From: Siphonodentalium dalli
Taxonomy: Eukaryota > Mollusca > Scaphopoda > Gadilida > Siphonodentaliidae
Assembly: GCA_032622095.1 (NCBI GenBank)
Contig: CP136065.1
Coordinates: 210,096,151 to 210,160,150 of the forward strand
Direction: 5' to 3'
DNA: 64,000 bases
A model generated the notes under the pieces. That model was given only the letters and a program-made list of their open reading frames with translations, had not been told where the DNA came from and ran no database searches. Below, one piece after another: positions 30,590 to 41,309 of this stretch (the first letter of the stretch is position 1; each line of letters begins with the position of its first letter). A program made the position numbers and the translations under genes.

Positions 30590-31740
30590 TTAATACCATA
30601 TAAATGACTTGGATGAACAAAATAATTCATGTTGCAAAAAAAATTCTAAATTAAACTTGAAGATTGTTCTGTTAAGCAGACATGCCTCGCTCTATCAGCT
30701 TCCTTTTACGATTATTCTCCACAGCTCAGATGTCCCCATACATCACGTGTTTCTCTCATGTTTTACAGCTCTTAACAAGGAATCACTTATATTAAGTTTG
30801 AATTCACTCTCAATCTTAGAAAGATCTTCCCCAATATAAATCATGCAAATGATGGCTCACTTGGGAATGAAACATCCTCGTTGAACATTTTTCGACTGTG
30901 CACACTCAGTTGAGTGAATGAGAAAACTCAATCTCAAATTTCTATCATTTAATACCGTATAAATGACTTGGATGGATAAAATTATTCATGTTGCCGGAAA
31001 AATTCTAAATCAAACTTGCCAACAGGTGCAAAAGAACTTCACCACTGATCTGAATATTGTTTTCTTATTCAGACATGCCTCACTCTATCAGCTTCCTTAT
31101 AATATTATTCTCCCAAGGTCTCAGATGTCCCTATACATCACATGTCTGTCTCACTTTATACGGCTTTTAACAAGGAATCCCTTGTATTAAATTTGAATTC
31201 ACTCTCAATCTTAGTGCTTTATAATCATCTTCCCCTATAAAATTCATGCAAATGATGGCTCACTTGGGAATGAAAAGTCCTCGTTGAAAATTTTTACGTC
31301 TGAGTGCACTCAGTTGACTGAATGAGAAAACTCAATCTCAAATTTCTATCATTTAATACCATATAAATGACTTGGATGGACAAAATTATTCATGTTGCAA
31401 AAAAACTCTAAATTAAACTTGCCAACAGGTACATGAGAACTTCCCCACTGATCTGAAGATTGTTTTCTTATGCAGACATGCCTCACTCTATCAGCTTCCT
31501 TATAATATTATTCTCCCAAGGTCTCAGATGTCCCCATACATCACATGCCTGTCTCATGTTTTACAGATCTTAACAAGGAATCGCTTGTATTAAATTTGAA
31601 TTCACTCTCAATCTTAGTGCTTTATAACCATCTTCCTCTATAAAATTCATGCAAATGATGTCTCTCCTGGGGAATTTAATGTCCTCATTGAAAGTTTTTC
31701 ACCTAAGCGCACTCTGCTCCCTGAATGAGAATAAACTACC

Positions 31741-32166
31741 AAATCGCGCATCGCAATGATTTTACTAATCAGGTTCACAGACGCGCTCTCTTCGTGTTGC
31801 TTTCATACAAAAGTCCCATGCACCTAACGTGATTACAGAATCATAAACCTGGTTATGTCCCTTCCTGATTAGATTTCCGACCAATCGAAGTGTATCAATC
31901 TCAATATAAGGTGACGAGTTTGTTTTCCTAGCTATTCAATCTGCCGAGTAATTGTGAAGATGACAAAAAAACGGAATGAAAAGCGCTGAGTCAACAGAAA
32001 GCATGTCGCTAATTAATCTACTTAGGCTGGCCATATGATGGGATTCCTCATGAATGGAAGCGTACAAAGAATTTATAGGGGCCCTGTGTTCCTGGCTAAT
32101 ACAGTGCATAATCAGCCAACATACTTAAGCTCTTCTGATTTAGATTTTACTCTATAAGTCTGGGAG
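31741..32166. other. No gene seen
   Basis: Array edge passing into mixed AT-rich sequence. No gene recognised. Confidence 0.5.
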
Positions 32167-32174
32167 ACAGTATA

Positions 32175-32428
32175 CAAGCCTTGAAATAGTGTGTCTGTCA
32201 TTTGCAGAATGAGGTCCCCAGAGGGTGAATTTAGTGATGCTACCCCGCATATCGGGCTAGCATCACCAAATTCACCCTCTGGGGACCTCATTCTGCTTAC
32301 ACCTCAGCAGAATGAGGTTCCTAGAGGGTGAATTTGGTGATGCTACCCCGCATAGCGGGCTAGCATCACCAAATTCACCCTCTGGGGACCTCATTCTGCA
32401 AATGACAGACCCACTATTTCAAGGCTTG
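32175..32428 (+). mobile_element. C element, 254 bp
   Basis: CAAGCCTTGAAATAGTGTGT and inverse. Perfect 8-bp target duplication ACAGTATA (32167-32174 and 32429-32436). Two hairpins, the first with TATCGGG and the second with AGCGGG at the turn. Confidence 0.9.
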
Positions 32429-32436
32429 ACAGTATA

Positions 32437-33004
32437 CCAGAACAACAGGACTTAATCTGTATTGAGACTGTTGAATCTATATCGTAGAGAGAGTTGAATC
32501 AATTTTGTGAAAGAGTTGAATACATACTCAAGGGAGAACTATCATTATAAGATGTGAATACAACAAAGGATAATCATGCAGCTGAACTTGCTTGTGCAAG
32601 AAAACAATCACCCTTGTCTTCTCAATAGAATGTAAATGAACACGATGGAATAAATGCACAAGGTGGAAAACTCTTAAAAGCAACAATGTCAGCACTATAT
32701 TCATGGGCTGACCAACCACTGACGAACATCAACACACCTTTTTGTAAGTTTTTGTTACCAATGTTTCCTGCAAAAAGCCCCCAAAAAAACTTGTTTGTTT
32801 CCTATTACAGAGCCAAACAATTCCAGGTAGGAAGGTATGGAATAGGTTTTTTTTTATTTAAAAAATTAATAATGATCTTTAATGCTTAAATTTCTCCATT
32901 TATGTGAATCCTGTCTATGTGACTGTGTTACATGGGGAAAGAATATAATCCAGCTGAATAAGGTAACAATAATTTATCAAATTTAGGAAATTGACTCCCA
33001 GGTT
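32437..33004. other. No gene seen, AT-rich
   Basis: AT-rich sequence, with 60-70 codon open frames on both strands but no domain. Confidence 0.5.
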
Positions 33005-33011
33005 AATTTAA

Positions 33012-33130
33012 AGGTACTCAATCCGATCAGACACTCCAAAATTACTATTTCTTTGGCTTCGGGGGTAAAAATATTTATTTCGAGGCCAAAGAAATAGTAA
33101 TTTAGGAGCGTCTGATCGGATTGAGTACCT
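33012..33130 (+). mobile_element. J element, compact hairpin
   Basis: TTAA at 33008-33011 and 33131-33134. Arms of about 50 bp: AGGTACTCAATCCGATCAGA, then AAATTACTATTTCTTTGGC, and inverse, around a short AT loop. Confidence 0.8.
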
Positions 33131-33134
33131 TTAA

Positions 33135-33446
33135 GTATTCTGGTTAAAAGTTATCAATTTTCGTGGCAGTCTGTTTTGCGATGTTAATTCGCAGTTTTGA
33201 TGATAAATACTCACCGGCATAAAAAACAAATGGTTCCTCCACGAAAGGTTTTCGAAATGATCAAGTCACTTATTGAAGAACTATCCAGAATCGAAAATTG
33301 TAGGTTGTCACACACTGGTATCTTCGCAGGTACACAGATATAAAATCACACTGAGATACACAGTTATAACTATGTTGAGGCCAGGAGTTTGATTATCTCA
33401 TCACCCTGCAATGAGAGGTTTATCACATGTGGTTAAATCAGTTTTA
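33135..33446. other. No gene seen, AT-rich
   Basis: AT-rich sequence between two J copies; nothing recognised. Confidence 0.5.
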
Positions 33447-33450
33447 TTAA

Positions 33451-33735
33451 AGGTACACAATACGAATCGATGGTCCCCATATCATCAGATTCCAACAGCA
33501 ACATTTCTTGAAATGCTGCTTCAGTTATCAGAATCAATTAATTGCCAAAAAATAATGCTAACCAATGTCAACTAAGGTATAAAATGTCCCAAAAAGTGTT
33601 ATATATCAACACTATGTTGAAAAAAAAAATTGGTATCGAGAGTATGTTGGTCGGCATTCACCGAATATTTGCCAGGCTGCCAAATAGTACAGGTGGTGAA
33701 AAACGACATATTTCAAAAATCGTTATCTGATAAAG
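33451..33735 (-). mobile_element. J element, long form, inverse of 4258-4652
   Basis: Left TTAA at 33447-33450 then AGGTACACAATACGAATCGA. GATGGTCCCCATATCATCAG matches the inverse of 4615-4640. The right limit is unclear. Confidence 0.6.
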
Positions 33736-33764
33736 ATTTGATGAGTGGGTTCTAAATATTTTTT

Positions 33765-34035
33765 ACAAATATTATATCCAAATTTGCAACAAACATCGAA
33801 GTGATTCTCGAAGGTGAAATCGTTTTCATTAGTTTATCGCAGATAGTTGCGTCCCGAATCGAGAAGTAAATATTTGGGTAGTTCATTGAGGGTAGTTCAG
33901 ACGATGATTTCTATGGAGTGGTGTGGTCGATTTGCTTGAAATTTTGGCGATGTTACTAAAATGCTACATTCCTCCAATTGACATAGTGCTGAATGCTAAC
34001 TTATCAGTTTCACATGCTGAACAAGTCCCAGTCTA
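33765..34035 (+). mobile_element. D element, partial
   Basis: ATTATATCCAAATTTGCAAC through CCCGAATCGAGAAGTAAATA to ACATGCTGAACAAGTCC. The left end is missing. Confidence 0.65.
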
Positions 34036-34219
34036 GTAATAACTAGACCAAGGTTTCCTTACAGTCAACTCTCAGTCTAGGGACACAGGTACTAAAATTC
34101 ATTTCCGCGATGAACGGGGAATTCCCTTCTGGCGACAGCTCATTAATATTCATGTTTACAAATATAGCACTGTTTACTGTTTTGATTGACGTACAGAAGG
34201 ATTCCTATTAATTAGTGGG

Positions 34220-34595
34220 ACATATTTTCAGATAATAAGTTCAACCGACTTAACCCTTTCATGATGTGAGCTGCGCTGGTGCAGCATTAATGATCCTGTG
34301 CCAGTGCATTGTCTTATATATGTAAATCTCCCATAGGAAGCCTCGAATATATAAGATAAGAGAATGCACTGGCTTACAAGGTCAAGGTAAATATTGTTAG
34401 GCCAATGTATTCTCTTATATGCAAGGTTTCCTATGGGAGACTCGCATATATAAGAGAAATTAGAGAATGCATTGGAACATGGTTTTCGAAAATTTCACGA
34501 AGCTCCAGTCATGGAAGGGTTAAAATATGTGAACATTTCCTATGGGACGTTAACTACTCATTAACGAGTATTTAGTAAAGAAAGAGCTAAACATT
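34220..34595 (+). mobile_element. E fragment split by a P3 element
   Basis: TTTTCAGATAATAAGTTCAA stops at 34249 and resumes after the P3 element with GTGAACATTTCCTATGGGAC and AGTATTTAGTAAAGAAAGAG. The E hairpin was thus the target. Confidence 0.55.
34254..34519 (+). mobile_element. P3 element nested in E
   Basis: TTAA at 34250-34253 and 34520-34523. Ends CCCTTTCATGATGTGAGC and CCAGTCATGGAAGGG. Two cassettes with CTCCCATAGGAAG-type loops. The second arm of cassette 1 carries a short duplication (ATAAGATAAGAG). Confidence 0.8.
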
Positions 34596-35054
34596 CACAA
34601 TTTTTTTTCTTCAGAATTATATGCAATAATGACTCCTGCAAAACACAATTCGAAACATACAGTCCTCAAAGAACTTGGAATTATCAAGCAAAACTAAAAT
34701 TATCTAAGGAAAAATAATTATCTGTCGCAATTTTTGCATAACTAATTATAACATAATGGGATGATTCTCTTGGCTCCAGACGGAACAACACATTTTTAGA
34801 ATAAGTTGCTGCACTTTACATAGTTAAAGAATCTACGGAGTGTGTCCCTGAAGGCCATAGATTGTCACATAGACTGGAAGCTGAGAGCTCTCAGAGAAGG
34901 CTGTTTACCAGTCTCTTTACAAGCCAAAGATAATTTATTTACATCTCTAGAATTCAGATTCAGATGAACCCAAAAGATGCAATTTCTTAACTAGTAAAAA
35001 CAAGAGGTTGAACCTGCGGTGCTGGCATACACCCCACAGTGGAAATTCAAACCA
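34596..35054. other. No gene seen, AT-rich
   Basis: AT-rich. The last 80 bp (AAGAGGTTGAACCTGCGGTG) may be the 5' part of the PRL element that follows. Confidence 0.45.
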
Positions 35055-35860
35055 ACAGTATGGTTGATATATAATAAAAATATGCTTGGAATTGGAAAAA
35101 AAACAGTTTCATATAAACAAAGATAAATAACTCTAGAATGGAAAAACATGAACAAAACGAATAAACACTCAATTGATTGCCATCATAGTAGTGAACATCC
35201 ATACCAAATTCCATTGATATCTTGTCAACCGGTGGTGGAGATACGGACAAAAAACAACACTTCCAAATAAACAAATAAACAAAGATGAATAACTCTAGAA
35301 TGGAAAACAGGAAAAAAAAAACGATTGAACACTCAATTGATTGCCCTCGTAGTAGCGAACAGCCATACCAAATCTAATTGAGATTGGTCAAGCAGAGATA
35401 TACTAGTATGTGGAAATATATCTGCTCGGCGGGACAAAAAAAATCAACATTTCCAGATAAACAAAGATGAATAACTCTAGAACAAAAATCCAGAAAAATT
35501 GATTGAGAAAAATTGATTGAGGGAATTCAACGCAGTGTCCATAGTAGGGAACATCCATACCAAATTTCATTCAGATCCAACAACAGCTGTTTGAGATATC
35601 TGCTCGGACGGACAAAAAATTCAGATAAACACAGATGAATAACTCTAGAATGGAAAATCCAGAAAAAAACTATTGAACACTCCGTTGAATGCCATTATTG
35701 TAGTGAACATCCATACCAAATTTCAATCAGATCTGAAAACCGGTGTTTGAGATTTCTGCCTGGATAGACGGACGGAAAAACGGAGGGATAAATTTCTGGA
35801 CAGATGGACAAGGTCAATCCAGTATACTCCACCCATTCTCCTCGAAAGTGGGTATATATT
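35055..35860 (+). repeat. Pearl-like (PRL) repeat, four core units
   Basis: Four units of 162-183 bp marked by GATRAATAACTCTAGAATGG (near 35122, 35285, 35468 and 35633), each with GAACATCCATACCAAATT-like text. A GACGGACGGAAAAACGG run and the tail TACTCCACCCATTCTCCTCG/AAAGTGGGTATA (a terminal hairpin) follow. This is the most complete pearl layout in the window. Confidence 0.7.
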
Positions 35861-36649
35861 GAAAGACGTACATACCAAGAATTCCTGAAAACTATTGATC
35901 CAAAGAAATCTGAGAATAAGAAAGAATGTTTCTGATAAATATTTCCTGTCCCACAATCTGGCTAAATGCAGACCACACAGGCACACATCACAAAGTAAGA
36001 AGATGATATGAATCTGAGAGAGAATTAACACACAGCATACATTGTTTATGTTAGGTCCTATTTCATCAGAGTTTTTTATACCACCTCAGCCAGCCAATTA
36101 AATAAATAAAGAGGACCAGCTAACCTGGGTGGTACCGGAAAGGCTAGAAAGGTGAAACCTTTGTGCTACACCCACAGCATTACCATCAATACTCATAACA
36201 ATACTGTGACATATATAAATGACGTCATTAAATCCATTGCATCATGTATTAATTGGGTACTTGTAACTTAACATACATTAGCCTATTTTAATGAAGTACA
36301 TAATTTCTTACACATGAGCTAGAATCTTGAGTTCCTGGTAGTTGGATGTGAATCAATAATGAAGATAATTCTAATAAGGACTCAAAGCCTTCGAAGTGAG
36401 TTCATGCAAAATAATATAAAAAATAGATTGACTTAATTAGTTCTTATTTTTATTAATAATGAGATTTCATAATGTCAAAACCATTGTTTTATAAATAATC
36501 AAAACTTGACGGCAAACATTGGAAAAGCCAGTTTTGCACTGAAGACATGTTACATGTGATATTTTACAGATATAAAAAGACACCTACTACAGTACCAAAC
36601 AAAAGACTGCTGAGGAAATCTGACATTCCCAACATTCACACCCCCCCCC
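35861..36649. other. No gene; C homopolymer
   Basis: AT-rich. A C run lies at about 36640-36652. An open 102-codon minus frame (35723-36031) starts inside the PRL tail and shows no domain. Confidence 0.5.
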
Positions 36650-36652
36650 CCC

Positions 36653-37080
36653 ATGATTCGCGATTAAAATTCACAAAAATTAACTAAGAGCCATACCAAA
36701 ATAGGCCGGCCTGGCCAGTTATCAAACTTGATGTACAAAAATGAACTAATTAATGGCCAGCTGGCCATAATTCTGTCCAAAGTAGGCAGACATGGTCAGT
36801 TTGATATTTGTTCACGTTATTGCGTTATAACAATAAAAATTCACAACAATAAACTAATTAAGGGCAATAATTCTGCCGATAGAAGCTAGACTGACGGTTT
36901 TCAAACTTGATTAAGACATTGTTGAGCAAGTGTCATATATCAAAAAAATCAGATGAAATTTGATCAAGTTATCTCAATATCATAATCAAAATTCAGGAAA
37001 ATTAACTGATTAAAGGCCGTAACTCTGCCCAGAGTAGTCGGAACTCCCACCCGTCTGCCGTGAACAGACCTCGCCAAACT
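36653..37080 (+). repeat. Diverged pearl-like tandem units
   Basis: Recurrent AAAATTMACWAATTAA...GGCC and CAAACTTGAT motifs with a period near 120-170 bp suggest old core units. A clear ACGG run and terminal hairpin are absent. Confidence 0.4.
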
Positions 37081-37354
37081 ATAAGTTTGAAAAAACTCGA
37101 CAAAAAAACACTATTAACCCTCTCACGATGGGAGCTATGCTGGCGCATGCAGCATTAGAGACCCTGTGCAAGGGCATATAAGGCAGGGAGCCTTGGATAT
37201 ATAAGAGAATGCACTGGCTTACAGGGTAAAGGTAAATATAAGGTAAAGGTAAATAAAGCCAATGCATTCTCCTATATATGCGGGGAGCCTCGGATATATA
37301 ATATAAGTGAATGCATTGGCACAGGGTTTTCGCAAAATTTCAGGAAGCTCCAGT

Positions 37355-38724
37355 CGGGGTTGTCAATAGGTACTGGTACCGGTACCGGAACCGGCGGTAA
37401 TCAGGAATTAAATCGGTACCGGTTCTGATGTCGAGTACCGACGGTTCTCGGTACTGATTGTTGATTTCTATTAATATACATCTTAACAAATATAAAGGGT
37501 TAATTAAGCAGCTCAACATCGCGTGAAACAAAACTGCGATTGGTCATCGTGATATCGTTAGCACATTCAAACATCAAAGGCACAGTATGCCGCACTATGA
37601 CAATTTGTCACTAAATTGACAAAATGCATGCATTGTGTAGGCGCTTGTGATAACTGTATTTCTTGGATGCGGCTGGAATGCCGCCAGATGCAATTCTGCA
37701 CGTGCCGTTTCGCGGTATCAATTTATGACACATGCATCGTTTGAGAGGAGTCTGTTGGGCACCGACAATGTCACAAGGAGCAAAAGTGCCAAACACCCAA
37801 ATTACCATCGATGGATATATATGATGACATGGATGTTGACACTGTAGAACACGAATGACAGGATATTTGTGAGTTGTGACTTGTCTTCTTCTTCTTCACA
37901 TTACAGCTCGCTGTCATTTACTGACAATTATGAGCCGGTCCAGGTGGTAATACGGCCGAGTAACTTTATAACCCTGTGGTGACTCCAGTAGCATTCTTTA
38001 ACGTGCACACACAGAGGCGTGTACACAGGTCAGCCATTAATGTCTGCACCCGATCGTGAGTCGTGACATGGAGGCATGAGCAAGGGCAACCAGGGTAGAG
38101 TTACCAGAGTATTATGACGTAATGATTCTTATGATCACATGAGTGACATCTATTGAGTTTTATTTTCCCTTGTTTTAACTTTTATTGTGATATAAAGTTA
38201 ATGTCACAGACACAGAGTGTATTTGACTATTTTAATTCTCTCTTAAAATTTTCGAACTAGCCAACTACAACTAGGCTTACTGGAAACGACTTTGGTTTCA
38301 TTGGGTGACATCATTTATGAAATTACAACATGCGAGTAATATGGCCGATTAGTGAGTTTTCTAATTAATTACCACACAAATAAAATGGTGTACCATGTAT
38401 CCATATAAGTCTACAATGTTAGCCGACCCAGTAGTCAAACATGCATATCTACATTCGTTCCACTCTGTATTCCGTCTTTTAAAAAAATCCTCTCTTTGCG
38501 ACTTGCCGAAAACCGCCGCAGACAACAACTTTATCGTAAATGTCAATGCGATTTTTATTTTCGTTGTTTGACTAAACCTCGAACTTAACGAATAATTGAT
38601 GATGGAACCCCACGAAACAAAAGTTATTTGCCATATACATGTAAAAGTCCACTCAATGAGTACCGATACCGACCCGGTTTGCGGTACCGAAAGTTGTGGT
38701 ACCGTCGGTACTTTGACAACCCTG
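37355..38724. mobile_element. hAT-like element, 1.37 kb, non-autonomous
   Basis: Terminal inverted repeats CGGGGTTGTCAA (left) and TTGACAACCCTG (right, inverse CAGGGTTGTCAA). The 8-bp target duplication is GCTCCAGT at 37347-37354 and 38725-38732. The uninterrupted target, AAGCTCCAGTCATGGAAGGG, is present in other P3 copies. Subterminal GGTACC/GGTACCG motifs are repeated near both ends. TIR and duplication length are typical of hAT. There is no transposase frame; only a possible zinc-finger remnant. Confidence 0.85.
37640..37805 (-). pseudogene. Possible BED zinc-finger remnant of the hAT element
   Basis: On the minus strand the open frame 37808-37611 includes WVFGTFAP...KRCMCHKLIPRNGT, which has the spacing and text of the first half of a BED finger (aromatics, then Cys-x2-Cys-His-Lys-x-Ile-Pro-Arg-Asn). 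The expected His-rich second half lies in another frame (QNCIWRHSS), so a frameshift is likely. BED fingers sit at the N terminus of many hAT transposases. This is a suggestion from pattern only. Confidence 0.4.
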
Positions 38725-38746
38725 GCTCCAGTCATGGAATGCTTAA

Positions 38747-39350
38747 AATAGATTGAGACTTACTTTTGAAACTGAAATAGAATAAATCCACCCAGAGTGA
38801 TCAGAGGGATTGAGACAATGTGATACCCATGATCGGAGTACCACCTGTGTGATGGCAGTTTGATCTGATTCCTATTATCTCGATCACAAGAATAACTCCC
38901 AGATTGAACCCAGACTGCTGGATATAATCTCCCACAGACACCATTAAATTAGAAAAAAACCTCCAGCGGAATCAAACAAATCGCACTAAACATCAAACGG
39001 CAGGTAGCCCAGATAAAACAATGTGGTTCCAGCATCATCAGCAGGTGATAACAATAGTAATGGTGGGCTGGTCTCACTAACAAGCATACACACCTGTGGG
39101 GGTCTCTAAATGTCAGGGTATATAACAGTCACTGGCAGCTCGGTCTCAATATCCTGGTCTCAATGTCGCCCACTCAAATTTTTATGTGTTTAGATATTTT
39201 CCTGCTGATTTATTCAGGTAATTTCAGGAGTAAAATTACTTCAATAAGTATTCCCCAGGGGGCAGGGCCATAATTCTTCTGTTTAAAGACTCATTTTAAC
39301 CCCTAGCTGGAACATGACGAAGGAATGTAATTTAATAATATTGGATTTAA
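38747..39350. other. No gene seen
   Basis: AT-rich sequence. No exon or element end was recognised. Confidence 0.5.
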
Positions 39351-39354
39351 TATA

Positions 39355-39567
39355 CAGTAATGCCCTAAATAATTGACTCCTTAACCACAGCAGAATTATG
39401 GGTAATTTTTCAGGATTTATTCGGAAATATAGCTTGTTGCCATTCATCTGAAAGCTCTCAATGAGTGCTTTCCGATGAATGGCAACAAGCCATATTTCCA
39501 ACTAAATCCTGAAACGTTACCCATAATTCTGCTGTGGTTAAGGAGTCAATTATTTAGGGCATTACTG
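39355..39567 (+). mobile_element. B element, full length (213 bp)
   Basis: CAGTAATGCCCTAAATAATT and inverse; TA flanks at 39353-39354 and 39568-39569. Arms nearly complete, with several unpaired differences. Confidence 0.87.
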
Positions 39568-39598
39568 TATGGCCTGATGATTGTAAGGATTTTAATAA

Positions 39599-39745
39599 CC
39601 CTTCCATGACTGGAGCTTCCTGGAAATTTTGCGAAAACCCTGTGCCAATGCATTCCTATATATGTGAGACTCTCATAGGGAGACTCACGTATATAAGAGA
39701 ATGCATTTACCTAACAATATTTACCTTGACCATGTAAGCCAGTGC
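39599..39745 (+). mobile_element. P3 element, right half missing
   Basis: CCCTTCCATGACTGGAGCTT, cassette 1 with a shortened left arm, then the spacer TTACCTTGACCATGTAAGCC. It stops at GTGCATTCC, the start of cassette 2. Confidence 0.7.
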
Positions 39746-39890
39746 ATTCCTTCCCTCCTGTTACATTCAATACAAATACATTAGAAGTACAAAGAAACAA
39801 TAGAGGTGGAGCATGAAAAACAGGTGATACTAGTTTAATGTTCCACAGGTCATCCAGGGAACTAACAATATAAAGCATTCCATCAATTAA

Positions 39891-40145
39891 CAATTTTCAT
39901 GACTGGAGCTTCCTGAATTTTTGCGAAAACCCTGTGCCAATGCATTCTCTTATATATGTGAGTCATCCATAGGGCGCCTCGCATATATAAGAGAATGCAT
40001 CGGCCTAAAATATTTACCATGATCTTGTAAGCCAGTGCATTCTCTTCTATATGCGAGGCTCCCTATGGGAGACTTGCAAATATAAGAGAATGCATTGGCA
40101 CAGGGCCTTTAATGCTGCACCAGCACAGCTCCCGTCATAAAAGGG
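39891..40145 (+). mobile_element. P3 element, double hairpin
   Basis: TTAA at 39887-39890 and 40146-40149. The left end is worn (CAATTTTCATGACTGGAGC), the right end is GTCATAAAAGGG. The sequence before it (39780-39890) and after it (40235-40325) is similar, so two related repeat copies flank it. Confidence 0.78.
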
Positions 40146-40149
40146 TTAA

Positions 40150-40654
40150 ATCGTGTAGGTGTAAAATATAAATAACCAACTTGAACTTACACCCATGACA
40201 CCTCCCTACCCCACCCACACCCCTACCTCACCCACACCCCTCACCTTCATGTTTAAACAATAGAACTGGAATATGAAAACGTAATGACCTACAGGTGATC
40301 TAACTAACAACAAACACCCATTAACCAAATTAACTGCAATTTGTTTGTTGGGAAAGCGCACCTCATATCCATGGCAGCCTTGTGTTTCCAATTAAACTGT
40401 AGAATTCATACTGAGAAATTCTTTTACAGCTAGCATGTGTGAATTTATCTAATTATATTCTCATGATGCAATCTTCCAACATGAAGTGAATTTCTGATCA
40501 TACATTGATATTGGGGTGCAGGGGAATGAATTAAGGGAAGAAAATGCTTTTCATGAGTTTATCTGCAACAAGATAGTTATGAACATGTCATAGGCAATAT
40601 TTAAAGTAATTTGAAACATGTATTTGACTATAAAGTTTATTTTTTATTTCATAA
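40150..40654. other. No gene; short CCCCACCCACA run
   Basis: AT-rich apart from a CCTACCCCACCCACACCCC stretch near 40206-40240. No gene seen. Confidence 0.5.
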
Positions 40655-41055
40655 CAGATCAAACAAGAGTTTGGTCCACAGGTGCTGGGATACCCCCATG
40701 GTGAAAATTGAAATATGGGCAGGTCGGAAACCAAAGTGTGAAAAAAAATGTGATGAACGAACAAATTACTTGACAATTATAACGAACGACGGACAGACAG
40801 AAATCCAACATTTTCAGATAAAGAAGGAGCGATAACTCTTGATCAGAAAATATGAACGTCACTGAACCCTCTTTTGAAAGCCCTCATTATGCCAAACCTG
40901 CATACCAAATTTCATTGAGATCTGATTACCCATGGATGAGATATATTAGCAGACGGACGCACGGATGGCTGGACAGACAGGCAGATGCAGATGGCTAGAC
41001 GGCTGGACGCAGGCATCTAATCCAGTATCCATTTTTTTTGGAATGGGGGTATAAT
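40655..41055 (+). repeat. Pearl-like (PRL) repeat, one core unit
   Basis: GGTGCTGGGATACCCCCATG start, core unit with GATAACTCTTGATCAGAAAA and CCTGCATACCAAATTTCATT, a GACGGACGCACGGATGG run, and the TTTTTTTTGGAATGGGGGTATA end. Confidence 0.6.
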
Positions 41056-41309
41056 TAAAAGATACATACCAAGAATGATTGAGCCACTGAGATAATTGTG
41101 ATAACAGAGATAATTGTGACAGCAGAAAAACAAGGGTATATAATTATCAGCTTATTAATATTTTATCCATATCATGCCAAATATTTGAAAAGTAATACAA
41201 ACTGTGTATATCGGCAGCTGTGAATCCCTTGAATGACAATGCTCAGCCCCAGCCACCTATGCATTGAGATCAGCCATTGATCCTGAGTGGTCATTAATGG
41301 GCATCAGCA
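41056..41309. other. No gene seen
   Basis: A short duplicated GAGATAATTGTGA at about 41090-41118; otherwise nothing. Confidence 0.5.

Larger units (their letters stand above)
28360..31740 (+). repeat. Satellite array, unit about 380-400 bp, 7 or more copies
   Basis: Anchors GATTGTTTTGTTAAGCAGAC (or close variants) occur near 28401, 29162, 29544, 29930, 30662, 31055 and 31458. Each unit continues CTCTATCAGCTTCCTTATAC, CTCAGATGTCCCCATACATC, GAATTCACTCTCAATCTTAG and ends CTCAAATTTCTATCATTTAA. The units at about 29162-29930 are the most alike: two 276-bp stretches 386 bp apart give the same 91-residue open frame. Larger gaps between anchors are due to inserted B, P3 and D elements. Open frames here are by-products. 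Confidence 0.88.
37118..38742 (+). mobile_element. P3 element split by a hAT-like insertion
   Basis: TTAA at 37114-37117 and 38743-38746. CCCTCTCACGATGGGAGC left end, two decayed cassettes, then the hAT-like element at 37355-38724, after which CCAGTCATGGAATGC completes the P3 right end. Confidence 0.75.
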
